Assembly: GCF_000143535.2 (NCBI RefSeq)
Contig: NC_037315.1
Coordinates: 2,418,001 to 2,482,000, forward strand
Origin: Botrytis cinerea B05.10
Lineage: Eukaryota > Ascomycota > Leotiomycetes > Helotiales > Sclerotiniaceae
DNA: 64,000 nucleotides
Direction: 5' to 3'
Below are positions 36,931-46,689 of the stretch, in pieces. Positions within the stretch are counted from its first letter, which is position 1; each line of letters starts with the position of its first letter. The notes under the pieces are model-generated. The model worked only from the letters and a program-made list of their open reading frames with translations, had not been told where the DNA came from and searched no databases. A program made the position numbers and the translations under genes.

Positions 36931-38890
36931 CTAATAAAGCATCTGACAAGTCCAACTTGCCGCATTATTAGGATCCCCAGTGCCATTGAACCGAGCTTGC
37001 TTGGGATGCGCACATATAGGTCTTTGTCTCGTCACAACATCCTCAGTCGTATAATTAGCGTATGCAGTCCCTATGATACTATCCGGCGCATTTCCATTTT
37101 CCACCCAATCCATAAGCGCCAACAGTACATCGTGCTCCGCGTCTTGATACCCCCGGACCGAATATTGTCCATTATTGGTCATGCTGATGCCGCCGATGTA
37201 GTAAGGGGCGTTAACGAATGTAGCGGTGCCGGTACAATGCCTTTAACGAGTTATTGAATGAAATAAGATATTAATCAGTATGCCTAAGGAGTAAGAACCA
37301 AGAAAGACTTACCCCATGCCCGGGATTGGAAAAAATCTATACGAGTCACTTAATGCAACCCCCTTTGGCGTCAATGTCCGATCAATCTGATCGAACAAAT
37401 AATAACTAGCACCCGTTGCTATTCCACCATCAGCCAGCCCGTGGTAGTGTATAAGTTTCCCTCCTCCTTCAATAAAAGGACTCAGGTCATAATCAGAGGC
37501 GTCAGCTTGCCCAGCATTTAACTCCTCCGACAGCTGCACAACTGAATCGTCGAAATTGCGCCAATCCCATTCCGGCCCAAGACCAAGCATGTATTGGATA
37601 TAGCCCAGCCCAATGATATTAGGTGAACCGCCATCAATGTTCATATACCAGTCAGGCTCCGAACCTAGGAACCACTTTGGGAACACTAAGGTGGAGTTAG
37701 TTTGTGTAAAGTCGTTGGTCAGGGTGTCGAATGTGGCTAATTGCGCAGAAGTAAGACATGAGCTGGTGGCATTTGTGCTGTTGGTACAGATCAAGGGATG
37801 CGTGTCGAAGTTGCAGCCGAGGGGGTCGGAGATGATGGTCTAGAGATAGTTAACTGGAGATGATCAGTGGAATTTGGGTGGAGAAATTATACGTCGACAA
37901 GTCCATCTTGACCGTCACATTGGCGGAGAACTTCTTGGCCTATGGTGTCAAACATCTCGAAGGGAATTTCGCTGGCGTTGGAGATATAATTCACATATCC
38001 AGTCCAGAACTGCCAGATTTGTTGACGGGACTTTGATGTTAGCATCTATAGAGGATACCATTAGGGTGAACTTACAGTCCACCATGCTGGTGCTCCGGCA
38101 ATCACACCATCGAAGTCTTGGGGGAACATCTGTGCTTCTTTGAAGCCTTGTCGACCACCTATAGACTACGTCAGCTGCGTCTTTGATACTTATCTTCTTC
38201 ATCAACACACCAGTACTGCATCCTTGGTAATAATGGTAACTTGGGACTGTCTGATAGTAGGCCTCAGTGATATTTTTACCAAGCACAACACTCTCATGCA
38301 ATGCGCGCCACCCCCAATTTTCTTGGGTGCCAGTGTTCTGATAGAACGATGTTGCATCGACGGTACTGCCATTATGGCCTGTATCAGTGGAAATTACTGC
38401 GTGGCCGTATTTTACACCGGTGCCCTGAATATTCCGTTACTTTTCGCCCCTTAAGATAATGTTGGCGAGCTACTTACCATATCTTGCCAATTGACTCCTC
38501 CTGCAAGACCACCATTGCCTACAGTACTGCGAACCCAAATTAGCACACATTCAGATCAATGAAGAATCATTGAAATATGGAAGTTCATTACAGTGTCCGT
38601 CCGTTCCATGTATCTGGTAAGAAAAGCCCAAACCCGAAAGTATAATTGCTATTGGACTCATCAGGAACAGTCGCGCCAATAGCACAGAGTTTCGGCAGGT
38701 TAATAGGATTCATTGGCCAGCCGAGATCACCTTCTGGCACTATAAAAGTCCCGTTCGCAGCGACGGGTGTGGCGAAGGCAAGAGTTACGCCGGCGGGCAT
38801 GATCGGTAAGACGGCATCGTAGGTACAGTCCACAGCCAAACTACCTCCAACGGAGACCAGTGTATACAAAACTAATGATAATCTCGTCAT
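36931..38890 (-). CDS. Secreted tannase / feruloyl esterase family protein
   Basis: Seven exons on the minus strand: 38890-38592, 38526-38478, 38424-38211, 38158-38076, 38030-37893, 37839-37313 and 37240-36931. All junctions are GT-AG and in frame, giving 539 aa. A signal peptide opens the protein (LSLVLYTLVSVGGSLAV). The nucleophile elbow GCSTGGRQG (Ser about 186, split by an intron), HGLADGGIA (Asp about 398) and GMGHC (His about 438) form the family triad. The flanking cysteines (YQGC, GHC) match the characteristic CS-D-HC disulfide. By family, it hydrolyses ester links of ferulic or gallic acid, releasing phenolics from plant cell walls or tannins outside the cell. It neighbours a CE5 esterase in the same orientation. 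It lies isolated between AT-rich repeat blocks. Confidence 0.93.
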
Positions 38891-39545
38891 TGCGAGTTTT
38901 GATAAATGAATAAATGATTTGAAGTTTGAGTAATAGCAGTTTCAAGTTACAGAACTATTCTTATATGCAAGAAATCTACTGCACTGTATCCAGAGTGAAA
39001 GCAGCATCGATATGACCCCACTGATGCTTAGAGTTGTTAGGGGAAAAAGGGGTTAAATCAGCATTAATTAATATGATTAAATGAGCGTTAGACGCGGGTT
39101 GTAACATTTATTGAGGCCTGGGGCAAAGATATCGGTCCCGAAATGCTGGGTTCTGATACATAATGATAGGATGCTTGCTAGAAAAATAATAAGACGAAGA
39201 TCCACCTACTTAAAATGAGACTGATTAGCTAATTTGATTTACGTGCATCCTGAGTACAAGCCTACACAAGACTTTTGGACTCTATAGACACTAGCAAGTA
39301 ATTTCCTGTTCATGGAAAGAGCTATAAGGATTAGGTAAGATTAACTGAATCATTAAAAGCATAGTATCTCCGAGCTGAGGGTAAGAATAGTGACTCTAAA
39401 GCACTTACGTGGCAATAATTAATAGTCAAATAAGAAGCAAGAACACAAATGATTATTTCTAAACTATAAAAGAAGGGCCTATAAGTACAAGCTACACATA
39501 TCACTTAAGCGGAACGGCATCCGCCCATATCATATGTCTGACCGT
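38891..39545. promoter_or_regulatory. Intergenic region between the two esterase genes
   Basis: The promoter of the feruloyl-esterase-type gene lies on its left side and the 3' flank of the CE5 esterase on its right. No coding frame. I could not identify a specific regulator site with confidence. Confidence 0.45.
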
Positions 39546-40389
39546 CTAACCGTCTAATATAGTCTGAACCCAAGCAGCAGCAGTAGTATCCCAAGTCTGA
39601 GGATATACACCATGAGCTGTGATATTGTTACCACTAGCACATACTGGATCTCCGATGTTACAGTAGTCTGCAATCTTTGAAGAATATTGATTCTCGATAA
39701 CCGAAATCTGTGAAGCAGTTCTTGGATATTTCTATATAAATAAACAGTTAGTGTTCTTTCTTCACTTATTTCTATCAACCTTTAAGCCGCAACATATCTG
39801 TCAACATTACTTACGCCAGTCACGTTGTTGTTTCCAACGTCAAAGCTCTCATTGGGGATGTGTCTTGGATCGCCATATAGGACTAGAGCCGTCATACGGT
39901 CCCCGATTTTCGAGCTAATCGGAAGTGATCCATTCCCGGCACCTAGAATTGTATCTCCACCTCCACCAGCCAACATATCTCCAACAACCATAGCCCCCTA
40001 TTTGAGTTAGTTTAGATGAAAAACTTCTGAGAAAGATAACATACTTGAGAGTAAGCAAGGAAAACAATTTTCGAATCTTCACACAACTCTGCATAGGCAG
40101 TGAACTGATTCCTAGCAGCTAAAAGTCCTTCAGCATAGCTATTTGTGGAAGTCTCATCTGTGGCAGGATAAATGACACTCTCGTAATCAGTTCCTGGATT
40201 GGCATCAGTGATCAACTCGGCTAAGGTCTTAAGAGTCCCAGGATAGCCCTCAGTTGTTCCACGGGCAAGGATCAAATGGACTGGAGCACATGCTGTGCTA
40301 TTCACAAGAGCCCGAGATTGATGGGTTATACGAGCGGCTGCCAGAGCTGGTAAGACTAGTATAAGTGACGTGGTAAAAGAGGTCAACAT
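39546..40389 (-). CDS. Secreted cutinase / acetylxylan esterase (CE5 family)
   Basis: Three exons on the minus strand, 40389-40045, 39997-39815 and 39731-39546, give 237 aa, normal for CE5 enzymes. The N terminus MLTSFTTSLILVLPALAAA is a signal peptide, which decides the start. An upstream in-frame ATG at 40473 would bury it. LARGTTEGYPG forms the oxyanion strand, AYSQG (Ser about 114) the nucleophile elbow, and NIGDPVC (Asp about 204) with ITAHGVYP (His about 216) complete the triad. Paired cysteines fit the two CE5 disulfides. By family, it cleaves cutin esters or acetyl groups on xylan outside the cell. The sequence around the active site looks closer to acetylxylan esterases, which is an impression only. 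Together with the neighbouring feruloyl-type esterase it would strip side groups from plant hemicellulose. Confidence 0.92.
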
Positions 40390-41339
40390 GATGGATGAAG
40401 ATATGAATAAACAATAGAGACTTGGAGCAATGGACCAAGCCTTTGTAAAGGGAATTATTTGACTTAAATACATTTAAGCAACTTACTCACAATCCAAATT
40501 TTGGATTATTTAATACCTTGAATGCCTGTTAAGACGCGTGGCAACATATCAACTAGTGGGTATGATCTAAGATCTCGGTCCCGATGTGAAAATATCATCT
40601 AGGGACAAAGCTAAGAAAATAGTTACATAAGACTTTTGCGCTTCCTATGTAACAGAGCCTACTTGTGCTAGACTCTGTTTTATACCGATATATGATCATA
40701 TGACAATATATAGCCTGTATTACCAGAAGACATATAAATCTATTACTGAGAAAATCATGTCAATCTACGTATACTTGATATATATTCATATAGCTTTGGA
40801 ATTACATATCTTCCGAAACACATATCTTCTGAATCTTGACAGTACGAGTATATTGCATCGATAATATATAACAATATGATTCTGAAACTCTACTACCCCT
40901 TATACTAGTACAGTGTTTTGGTAAGACACTAATTTTTGAGTGAGGGTAGGGAGCCCACTAAAAGGGTTTCCGGTCAAATACTATTCCGGTCGAATACTAT
41001 TCTGGTCGAATACTATTCTGATCGAATTTCACTCTAGACGAATATTGTTCTGAACAAATGCTACTTTTGTAAATTCTAAGAGATGCTCTTTTATAAAATT
41101 TTGATAAGATAACTGCCATTCAGATGACATTTTTGATCTTCACTACTAATGATAACTAATTCCTATAGGGGGATGGTGAATTAGTAGAAAAGGCCATAGG
41201 GTCATCACTTCAGATTAGATTCAAAGGTAATATTCTCAAAAATCTATTATAGAATGCTCAGGATGAACTTGTCATATAGAAATTCAAATTTCATTTCTAT
41301 CATTAAACCTTCTGCTTCAATTTGAAGGCTTTAGTTACT
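40390..41339. promoter_or_regulatory. Upstream region of the CE5 esterase
   Basis: Promoter DNA turning into unique AT-rich sequence. It includes the degenerate tandem repeat at 40973-41056. No gene seen. Confidence 0.45.
40973..41056. repeat. Degenerate 16-bp tandem repeat
   Basis: Units of tcgaatactattctgg are repeated about five times with growing divergence (tcaaatactattccgg, tcgaatactattctgg, tcgaatactattctga, then weaker copies). Confidence 0.75.
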
Positions 41340-42481
41340 AATCAATCACGATCGCCAACCGCCGATCATGAAGCCCCCTGGTCACCCCGGAGTTTCGAAA
41401 CCCCGGACTGACTAATTCGTGTCTACGGTGACACATTACCCTCTCACATACCTAACTATCACAGAGACACGATTACTAAGCCAGTGGTCCCGAGCCACCG
41501 GAGGTATGATGACTAACCAATATCCCTAATACGTGCACGTCCCTGCTACGTGCACACTCTCATTTCACCATTCCGATGTCAGGGTTCTGTAGTAGGGAAT
41601 ATGTCGAATAGGTTCTGGGTAAGAATTAAGAGCCTTAGGTAATTAAGTATATTCCAATTTGATCAAAATTGATTATATGTTTTAATCAAATTTGAACATA
41701 TATTGAGCTTTATATATATCTATTTATATTAATTCCTATTTATTAATTAATATGATAATATCTTGATTCCTTTATTTTACATTATTGATATTTATCTTTT
41801 CAAATTAAATCTATAATTTTTTTGAACAAAAGTTTTATATTCATTCAAATTATAAATTCTTAATCTTTATTTCGAATTAATCCAGATTTGTTTTGATTTA
41901 ATAAATATATCTTTATAATACAATACCATTCTTTATATTTTGATTTTCGAAAACCCTTTTATCTTATTATCTTAAAATCTTTTCATTTTATTCCCCTAAA
42001 CTTCAATCTTTTATATTCAAATCCTTTCCAAAATATAAATACATTTCATTTTTTATTAACTTATTACTTTTACATTTAATTATCAAATTATAGTATTATA
42101 TTATTCCAATAGTTTTCCAAATAAAATAAATATTCTAATCTACTTTTGTTTACTTCCTTTATTAACAATTTTTATAATTATAATAATTTATAAAATAATT
42201 CTTTTAGAAAGCTTTTCTGCTTTCCTTATTTCCTCTTATTCTTTAATACTCTCTTTTGTTTATAATAACTATTTTATAAAACTTATTTACTATTCTATAA
42301 CGTCTTTTTCTATTGACTTTTTAATATAAAATTATTATTTTCATTATATTAAATACTTGTTTTTTAAATTAAATCATTAATATATCTTGAATACAAATTG
42401 AATATGTATATATTACACTATACAAAATAACATTTATAATAAAATATAAGGAATATTAATTTTTTCAATTCTTCTATTTTG
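41340..42481. repeat. GC-rich island and RIP-degraded repeat, cut by the Copia insertion
   Basis: 41.34-41.60 kb is a GC-rich island, unusual in this block. It has a near-perfect palindrome at 41392-41411 around gtttcgaaac and paired gtgcac words at about 41535-41560. From 41.6 kb the sequence becomes AT-rich and matches the repeat end at 33.18-33.42 kb. The AT-rich run stops at the Copia insertion point and resumes at 52606. Confidence 0.55.
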
Positions 42482-42486
42482 CTTAC

Positions 42487-42824
42487 TATCACGGGAATAG
42501 CTACGTCACTTGGTATCACTGTGGTAGGGAATAATAATAATAAGTAGTAATATGCTAGATTGACTTGAGGATTGATCAGAAGGATCAAGCCTCATATATA
42601 TACCTAGAATAGGCGATGGGATCACCTGAATTGGTAGTTGTGATCTCCTTGTAGATTGTGGATATGATCACTATGAGCGGAGCTCTTAGTGATTAATTTG
42701 ATAAGAGTGTATACGTCTACAAGGGAGATCGTAGTGATCAATATAACTTTGCAAGAAGTGTGCGAAGTTACAGTCACGTGAGATCCACGTGGTATTACGC
42801 GGGATATAGGTTTTTTCCGTGACA
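42487..42824 (-). repeat. Copia 3' LTR (left copy)
   Basis: This 338-bp direct repeat looks identical to 52263-52600. It is the 3' LTR because the pol gene runs on the minus strand. It contains an inverted-repeat motif (taactttgcaa...tgcgaagtta) and a CACGTG-like pair near its left-element end. Confidence 0.95.
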
Positions 42825-42833
42825 CACCCCCCA
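42825..42833 (-). other. Polypurine tract of the Copia element
   Basis: On the minus strand the sequence ...CTGGGGGGTG lies immediately before the 3' LTR start TGTCACGG. That is the expected place and composition for plus-strand primer formation. Confidence 0.65.
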
Positions 42834-43326
42834 GATCAGCCAAATCCGGTTGATCTGCATTTTTATAGATAAACAAACGAAAATCCTCTTGGCGACAGCT
42901 GAGCTGCGATTGGTGGTAAACGGGTCTAGGTGGGTAATCGAATTGATTTCCCCTGCCTGTCCTGCGAGTACACAAACAAAGAGGAGAAAATGATATAATG
43001 TCGTAAAGAAAATTTTGCTGAATGAGCTGTGGCACACACGGATACGTGCGCGTTTGTATGTAGATCCTCAGTTGAGTGATCTGATGTCTCGGAGACTTGC
43101 TGGTAGGATTGATCCCGTCGATTTTGAGAGTGATCAAACGCGTTAATCATGGGTGTCGATTCGAGAGATTATCGCGCACGGTGTTTGTGGCGGTGGTAGG
43201 CCTAAATGACCCACTTCAAGGATGAAAAGTTTTTCACTCTGGTAATTGGTGAATGAGGTGATAAGAATGGGTTGGTTTCCACTTGATTAGTCCTGATTTT
43301 GAGTAGCTTCAATCAGTTTTTTCCTT

Positions 43327-44758
43327 ATGCCTTCCCCAATTAGAGATTCTGATTCTGAGCGAATCATTCTTCCTCCTCTGCGTGAGTATTCGTCTGCTTT
43401 GAGTAGTCTCTCTCAATTGTATCTGACGACGACAGTTGATCATATTAAATCTTTCCGCGGGGTTGATTCTTCTCGTTGTTTCACTCCTGTTAATCCTTTG
43501 CCCAAGACTCCTACACGGAGTGGTACGGTTGCAGGCCCTTCGAGTGGTCCTTGTGATTCTCGTGTAGTTCCTGTTGCTCGTCGAGCGCATTCTCCTCGTT
43601 CTGAGAGTAGAAAGTCGGCCAAACTTGCTCCTAGCTTTGGGTTGTTTGCGGAGTCTAGTGCTCGGTTGGAGAGAGTGAGAGATGCTCGAAGCGTGATGCC
43701 CCTTCATAACGAAGAGAACAATCAGACTGTAATCACTGCTGCGGATCGTGAGGATCCTTTTTGTTCGCCTGATTCGAGGGATATGAGGGAGTTTCCTCCT
43801 GATGGAAACAGTTCATCTCCTTCGTCGGATGATTCTTCGTCTTCTTCCTCCTCCCATTTTCCTTCCCCTCGTCCTAAGTCGAAAAGGATGAAAGTTGTTC
43901 CCAAGGTTGCATCGAGGAGAAAAGGTCGTTCGAAGACTGTTTCTCGTGATCCAGTGAACAAGGGTGTCCAGAATGAGGTGCCTTGTACTGAGTGTGTTCG
44001 ATCTCTTTTGTCTGGTCGCCACGAGGATCACGGGAAGTGTTTCAGGAGAAAAAGTGGTGGCTCAGCTCGGTGTTGGAAGTGTAATACTCACGAGTGTTCA
44101 GCTCTCCCTGTCTTTTTGCGATCATTGGCTGTTCGATTGGTAGAGCTTTGGGACCCCGAACATGTGTCGATCCCTGGGAAAGTAAGTGACAGAGATTTTA
44201 TTGATTACTTACTGAGTTTTGAGAGCTAATGCATCTTTTTAGAAAACAATTCCTAATAAGAAATCGGCTCGTGTTGCGATGTCAGTTATGTTGGCGATGG
44301 AAAAAGAGGATAAGGAGTTTATCGATCTTGACTCTCTCTCATCATCAACACAGAGTGTTTCTCCTGTCCGGTCCGTATTGTCTCCTTCTGCTAAGAAGAA
44401 GTCATTACCTCCCTCTCCGACTAGGAAGCGGAAATCTACTCCGACCCCTCAGTCTCCTGTTGCGAAGCGTGCGAAGAGTGGCAAGGTGGTTTCGTCGGCT
44501 AGTCCTAGTTCTAGGACTAGATCCAAGTCTGTTCAGCCTGATCCAGGTCCTGCAGGTGCCAAAGGAAAAGGGAAGCAGGTGACATTTTCTATGGATGATG
44601 ATAGTGATCTAGATGAGGAGTATCATTCAGTTGGTAAGGATGATATTGTTGATTCTAGTGACGATCTGATCGAGAAAAAGAAGCAGTTGGATATGTTGGC
44701 ACTTGAGATTGAGTACGCTACAAAGAAGCGAGCTCTTGAAGGAAAATATGTCATATAA
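43327..44758 (+). CDS. Antisense accessory gene within the Copia element, Cys- and Ser-rich protein
   Basis: Two exons, 43327-44181 and 44243-44758, with a 61-nt GTAAGT/TAG intron keep frame and encode 456 aa. The gene lies between pol and the 3' LTR on the opposite strand. The N-terminal half is Ser/Pro/Arg-rich. A Ser run (about 170-180) is followed by basic clusters that could be nuclear localisation signals (RPKSKRMK, RRKGRSK). A cysteine cluster CTECVRSLL...HGKC...ARCWKCNTHEC at about 220-260 looks like a small zinc-binding fold. The second exon adds more Ser/Pro/Lys-rich sequence and a C-terminal helix (DLIEKKKQLDMLALEIEYA). I recall that some Botrytis LTR elements carry an extra gene called brtn, antisense and downstream of pol, of unknown role. 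This may be such a gene but I cannot verify it. Function unknown. Confidence 0.75.
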
Positions 44759-44800
44759 ATCCCGTTTAATTTGCTTGATCATTATGATCATTCTTCAATA

Positions 44801-46636
44801 AGTTGAGTACCCCACTTTCGGACCACCCCTCTTTTGGACCATCTAAAATCTTACCCCATTTTAAGCACTACCTTACAACTTCATCTTTAATAAATCAACA
44901 ACCACATATTCAATTGATATAAGATTTTAATACATTATCAATTAAGCTATGACAAAGCCTTATATTGAAGATGATATCGCTGCAGCACTTTTTGCGATTG
45001 CAGGAGGCATGTCTATGCGTAAGGCTTGCTCAGAATATGGTATTCCCCGCACCACTTTATACAACCGTATAAATGGCCACCTTTCACATAAAAAAGGTGC
45101 ACAAAACCTACAGAAGATAGCTCCTGTGCAGGAGAGAGCTCTAGCAAATTGGATTTTAGTACAGGAAGCCCTAGGAACTAGTCCTACCCATTGTCAAATA
45201 CGAGAATTAGGAGAATCTATTCTCAACTTCGAAGGAGGTGATTTATCTCTGGGCAAGCGATGGATACATAGTTTTTTGGAAAGAAACCCAGAGATTAAGA
45301 CTAAAAGGCAATATAAAATCGATAATGCCCGTATCAATGGTGCAACTACCGAAATTATAAGCAAGTTCTTTGAAAAGTTGGATTTACCAGCAATTAAGTA
45401 TATCAAGCTCGAAAACAAATGGAATATGGATGAAGTTGGTATAATGAAAGGCCAGGGTTTCAATGGTATGGTACTTGGGAGTTCAAAGCAACGTTTTATT
45501 TAGAAAAAGTAACCCGGTTTAAGAACGTGGACCTCTTTTATTGAGTGTATCTCAGCTACAGGAAGAGCACTTTTACCTTTGGTTATATTCAAAGGTAAAA
45601 CACTTCAACAACAATGGTTTCCCATTAAACTTGATAACTATGAAGGGTGGGAGTTCATTGCTACAGATAATAAATGGACTACGGATTCTACAGGTTTGGA
45701 ATGGCTAAAAGAGGTGTTTATACTACAATCAGTACCAACTCGACCGAAAGAAGCAAGACTCCTTGTTTTGGATGGGCATGGAAGCCATGAAACCACTCAA
45801 TTTATGTTTGAATGCTTCAAGAATAATATACACCTCTTATTTTTACCACCCCATACATCGCATATACTACAACCTCTTGATTTATCAATATTTTCACCTC
45901 TGAAAAAAGAATATCGATACCACCTCAATACTCTCGATTCATTGACGGATTCTACTCCCATTGGCAAAAGAAACTTTCTTGCCTGCTATCAGAAAGCTAG
46001 ATTAAAAGCTTTAACACTTCGAAATATCACTTCTGGGTGGAAGGCTTCAGGTTTATGGCCTCAAAACCGCGCTAAACCTCTTTTGTCCAGATTATTGCTC
46101 GAAAACAGTAATCAAGAGGTTGTATATCAAAATCCTGTTTCAGATGATGATCCCGAGCTTCAATGGAATATACATTCATCTTTTATTGCATAGAAAACCC
46201 TTCAAAAAGGAAGTGATATTCGAAAATATACTGATATAATGGAGAAAGTTGATGAAATCGATATTCCAATTCGCTGGCTGCTTTTTCGAAAGATTCAAAA
46301 AGGATTTGATGTTAAGGATTATGAACTTGTATAGTTCAAGAAACGAATAAAGCAATTGGAGCAAAAATTAGAAGAGATTATACCTAAAAAAAGAAGGATG
46401 GTAAAAACTAGTCCAAATTCGAGGTTTGCAGGGATAGAAGCTATATATCAAGCTCAAATTGAAGCTGGTGATCGGGAAATTGAGATAAAAGACTCTGATA
46501 GTATTTATGAAACTGACACTACAGGGGATTGTATTGAAGTTGAATAGTGGTTGAGTTATTGAAGTTTAAAATTCATATATATATATATTTTTAGGTGGTC
46601 CAAAAGAGGGGTGGTCCGAAAGTGGGGTACTCAACT
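44801..46636 (+). mobile_element. Fot1/pogo (Tc1-mariner) transposon nested in Copia
   Basis: This 1836-bp element is flanked by TA on both sides (44799-44800 and 46637-46638). Its 48-bp terminal inverted repeats start AGTTGAGTACCCCACTTTCG and differ at one position (44801-44848 against 46589-46636). It carries a single transposase gene of the CENP-B-HTH plus DDE_1 type on the plus strand. It starts 43 bp after the stop of the antisense gene and ends 52 bp before the pol stop. Confidence 0.93.
44949..46547 (+). pseudogene. Pogo/Fot1 transposase with four nonsense codons
   Basis: One reading frame runs from ATG 44949 to TAG 46547 (533 codons) with no frameshift but with four internal stops: TAG 45501, TAA 45510, TAG 46191 and TAG 46332. 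An N-terminal pair of helix-turn-helix regions (MSMRKACSEYGIPRTTLYNR; then the CENP-B-like HSFLERNPEI) precedes the DDE_1 domain. That domain has NMDEVG, LVLDGHGSH and the third Asp in LQPLDLS, spaced DD35D. Every stop can be derived from CAG or CAA by a single C-to-T change, the RIP signature. By family, the protein would cut and paste the element at TA sites; this copy should not make active enzyme. Confidence 0.9.
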
Positions 46637-46647
46637 TATGGTGTGAA

Positions 46648-46676
46648 TATAACTTTGCAAACTTTTTGCGAAGTTA
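46648..46676. repeat. Inverted-repeat motif of the Copia element, internal copy 1
   Basis: The sequence ataactttgcaaa, then 3 bp, then tttgcgaagttat forms 13-bp arms with one mismatch. Similar motifs occur in both LTRs (42.74 and 52.52 kb) and at 49534-49562. Confidence 0.7.
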
Positions 46677-46689
46677 TGTCTGTCGCGAT

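Noticed and set aside
40390..40473. Upstream ATG for the CE5 esterase
   Set aside because: It would place 28 residues before a canonical signal peptide and abolish its N-terminal position.
43309..43707. 132-aa Arg-rich minus-strand frame within Copia
   Set aside because: Shadow of the spliced plus-strand antisense gene, whose intron and frame are much better supported.
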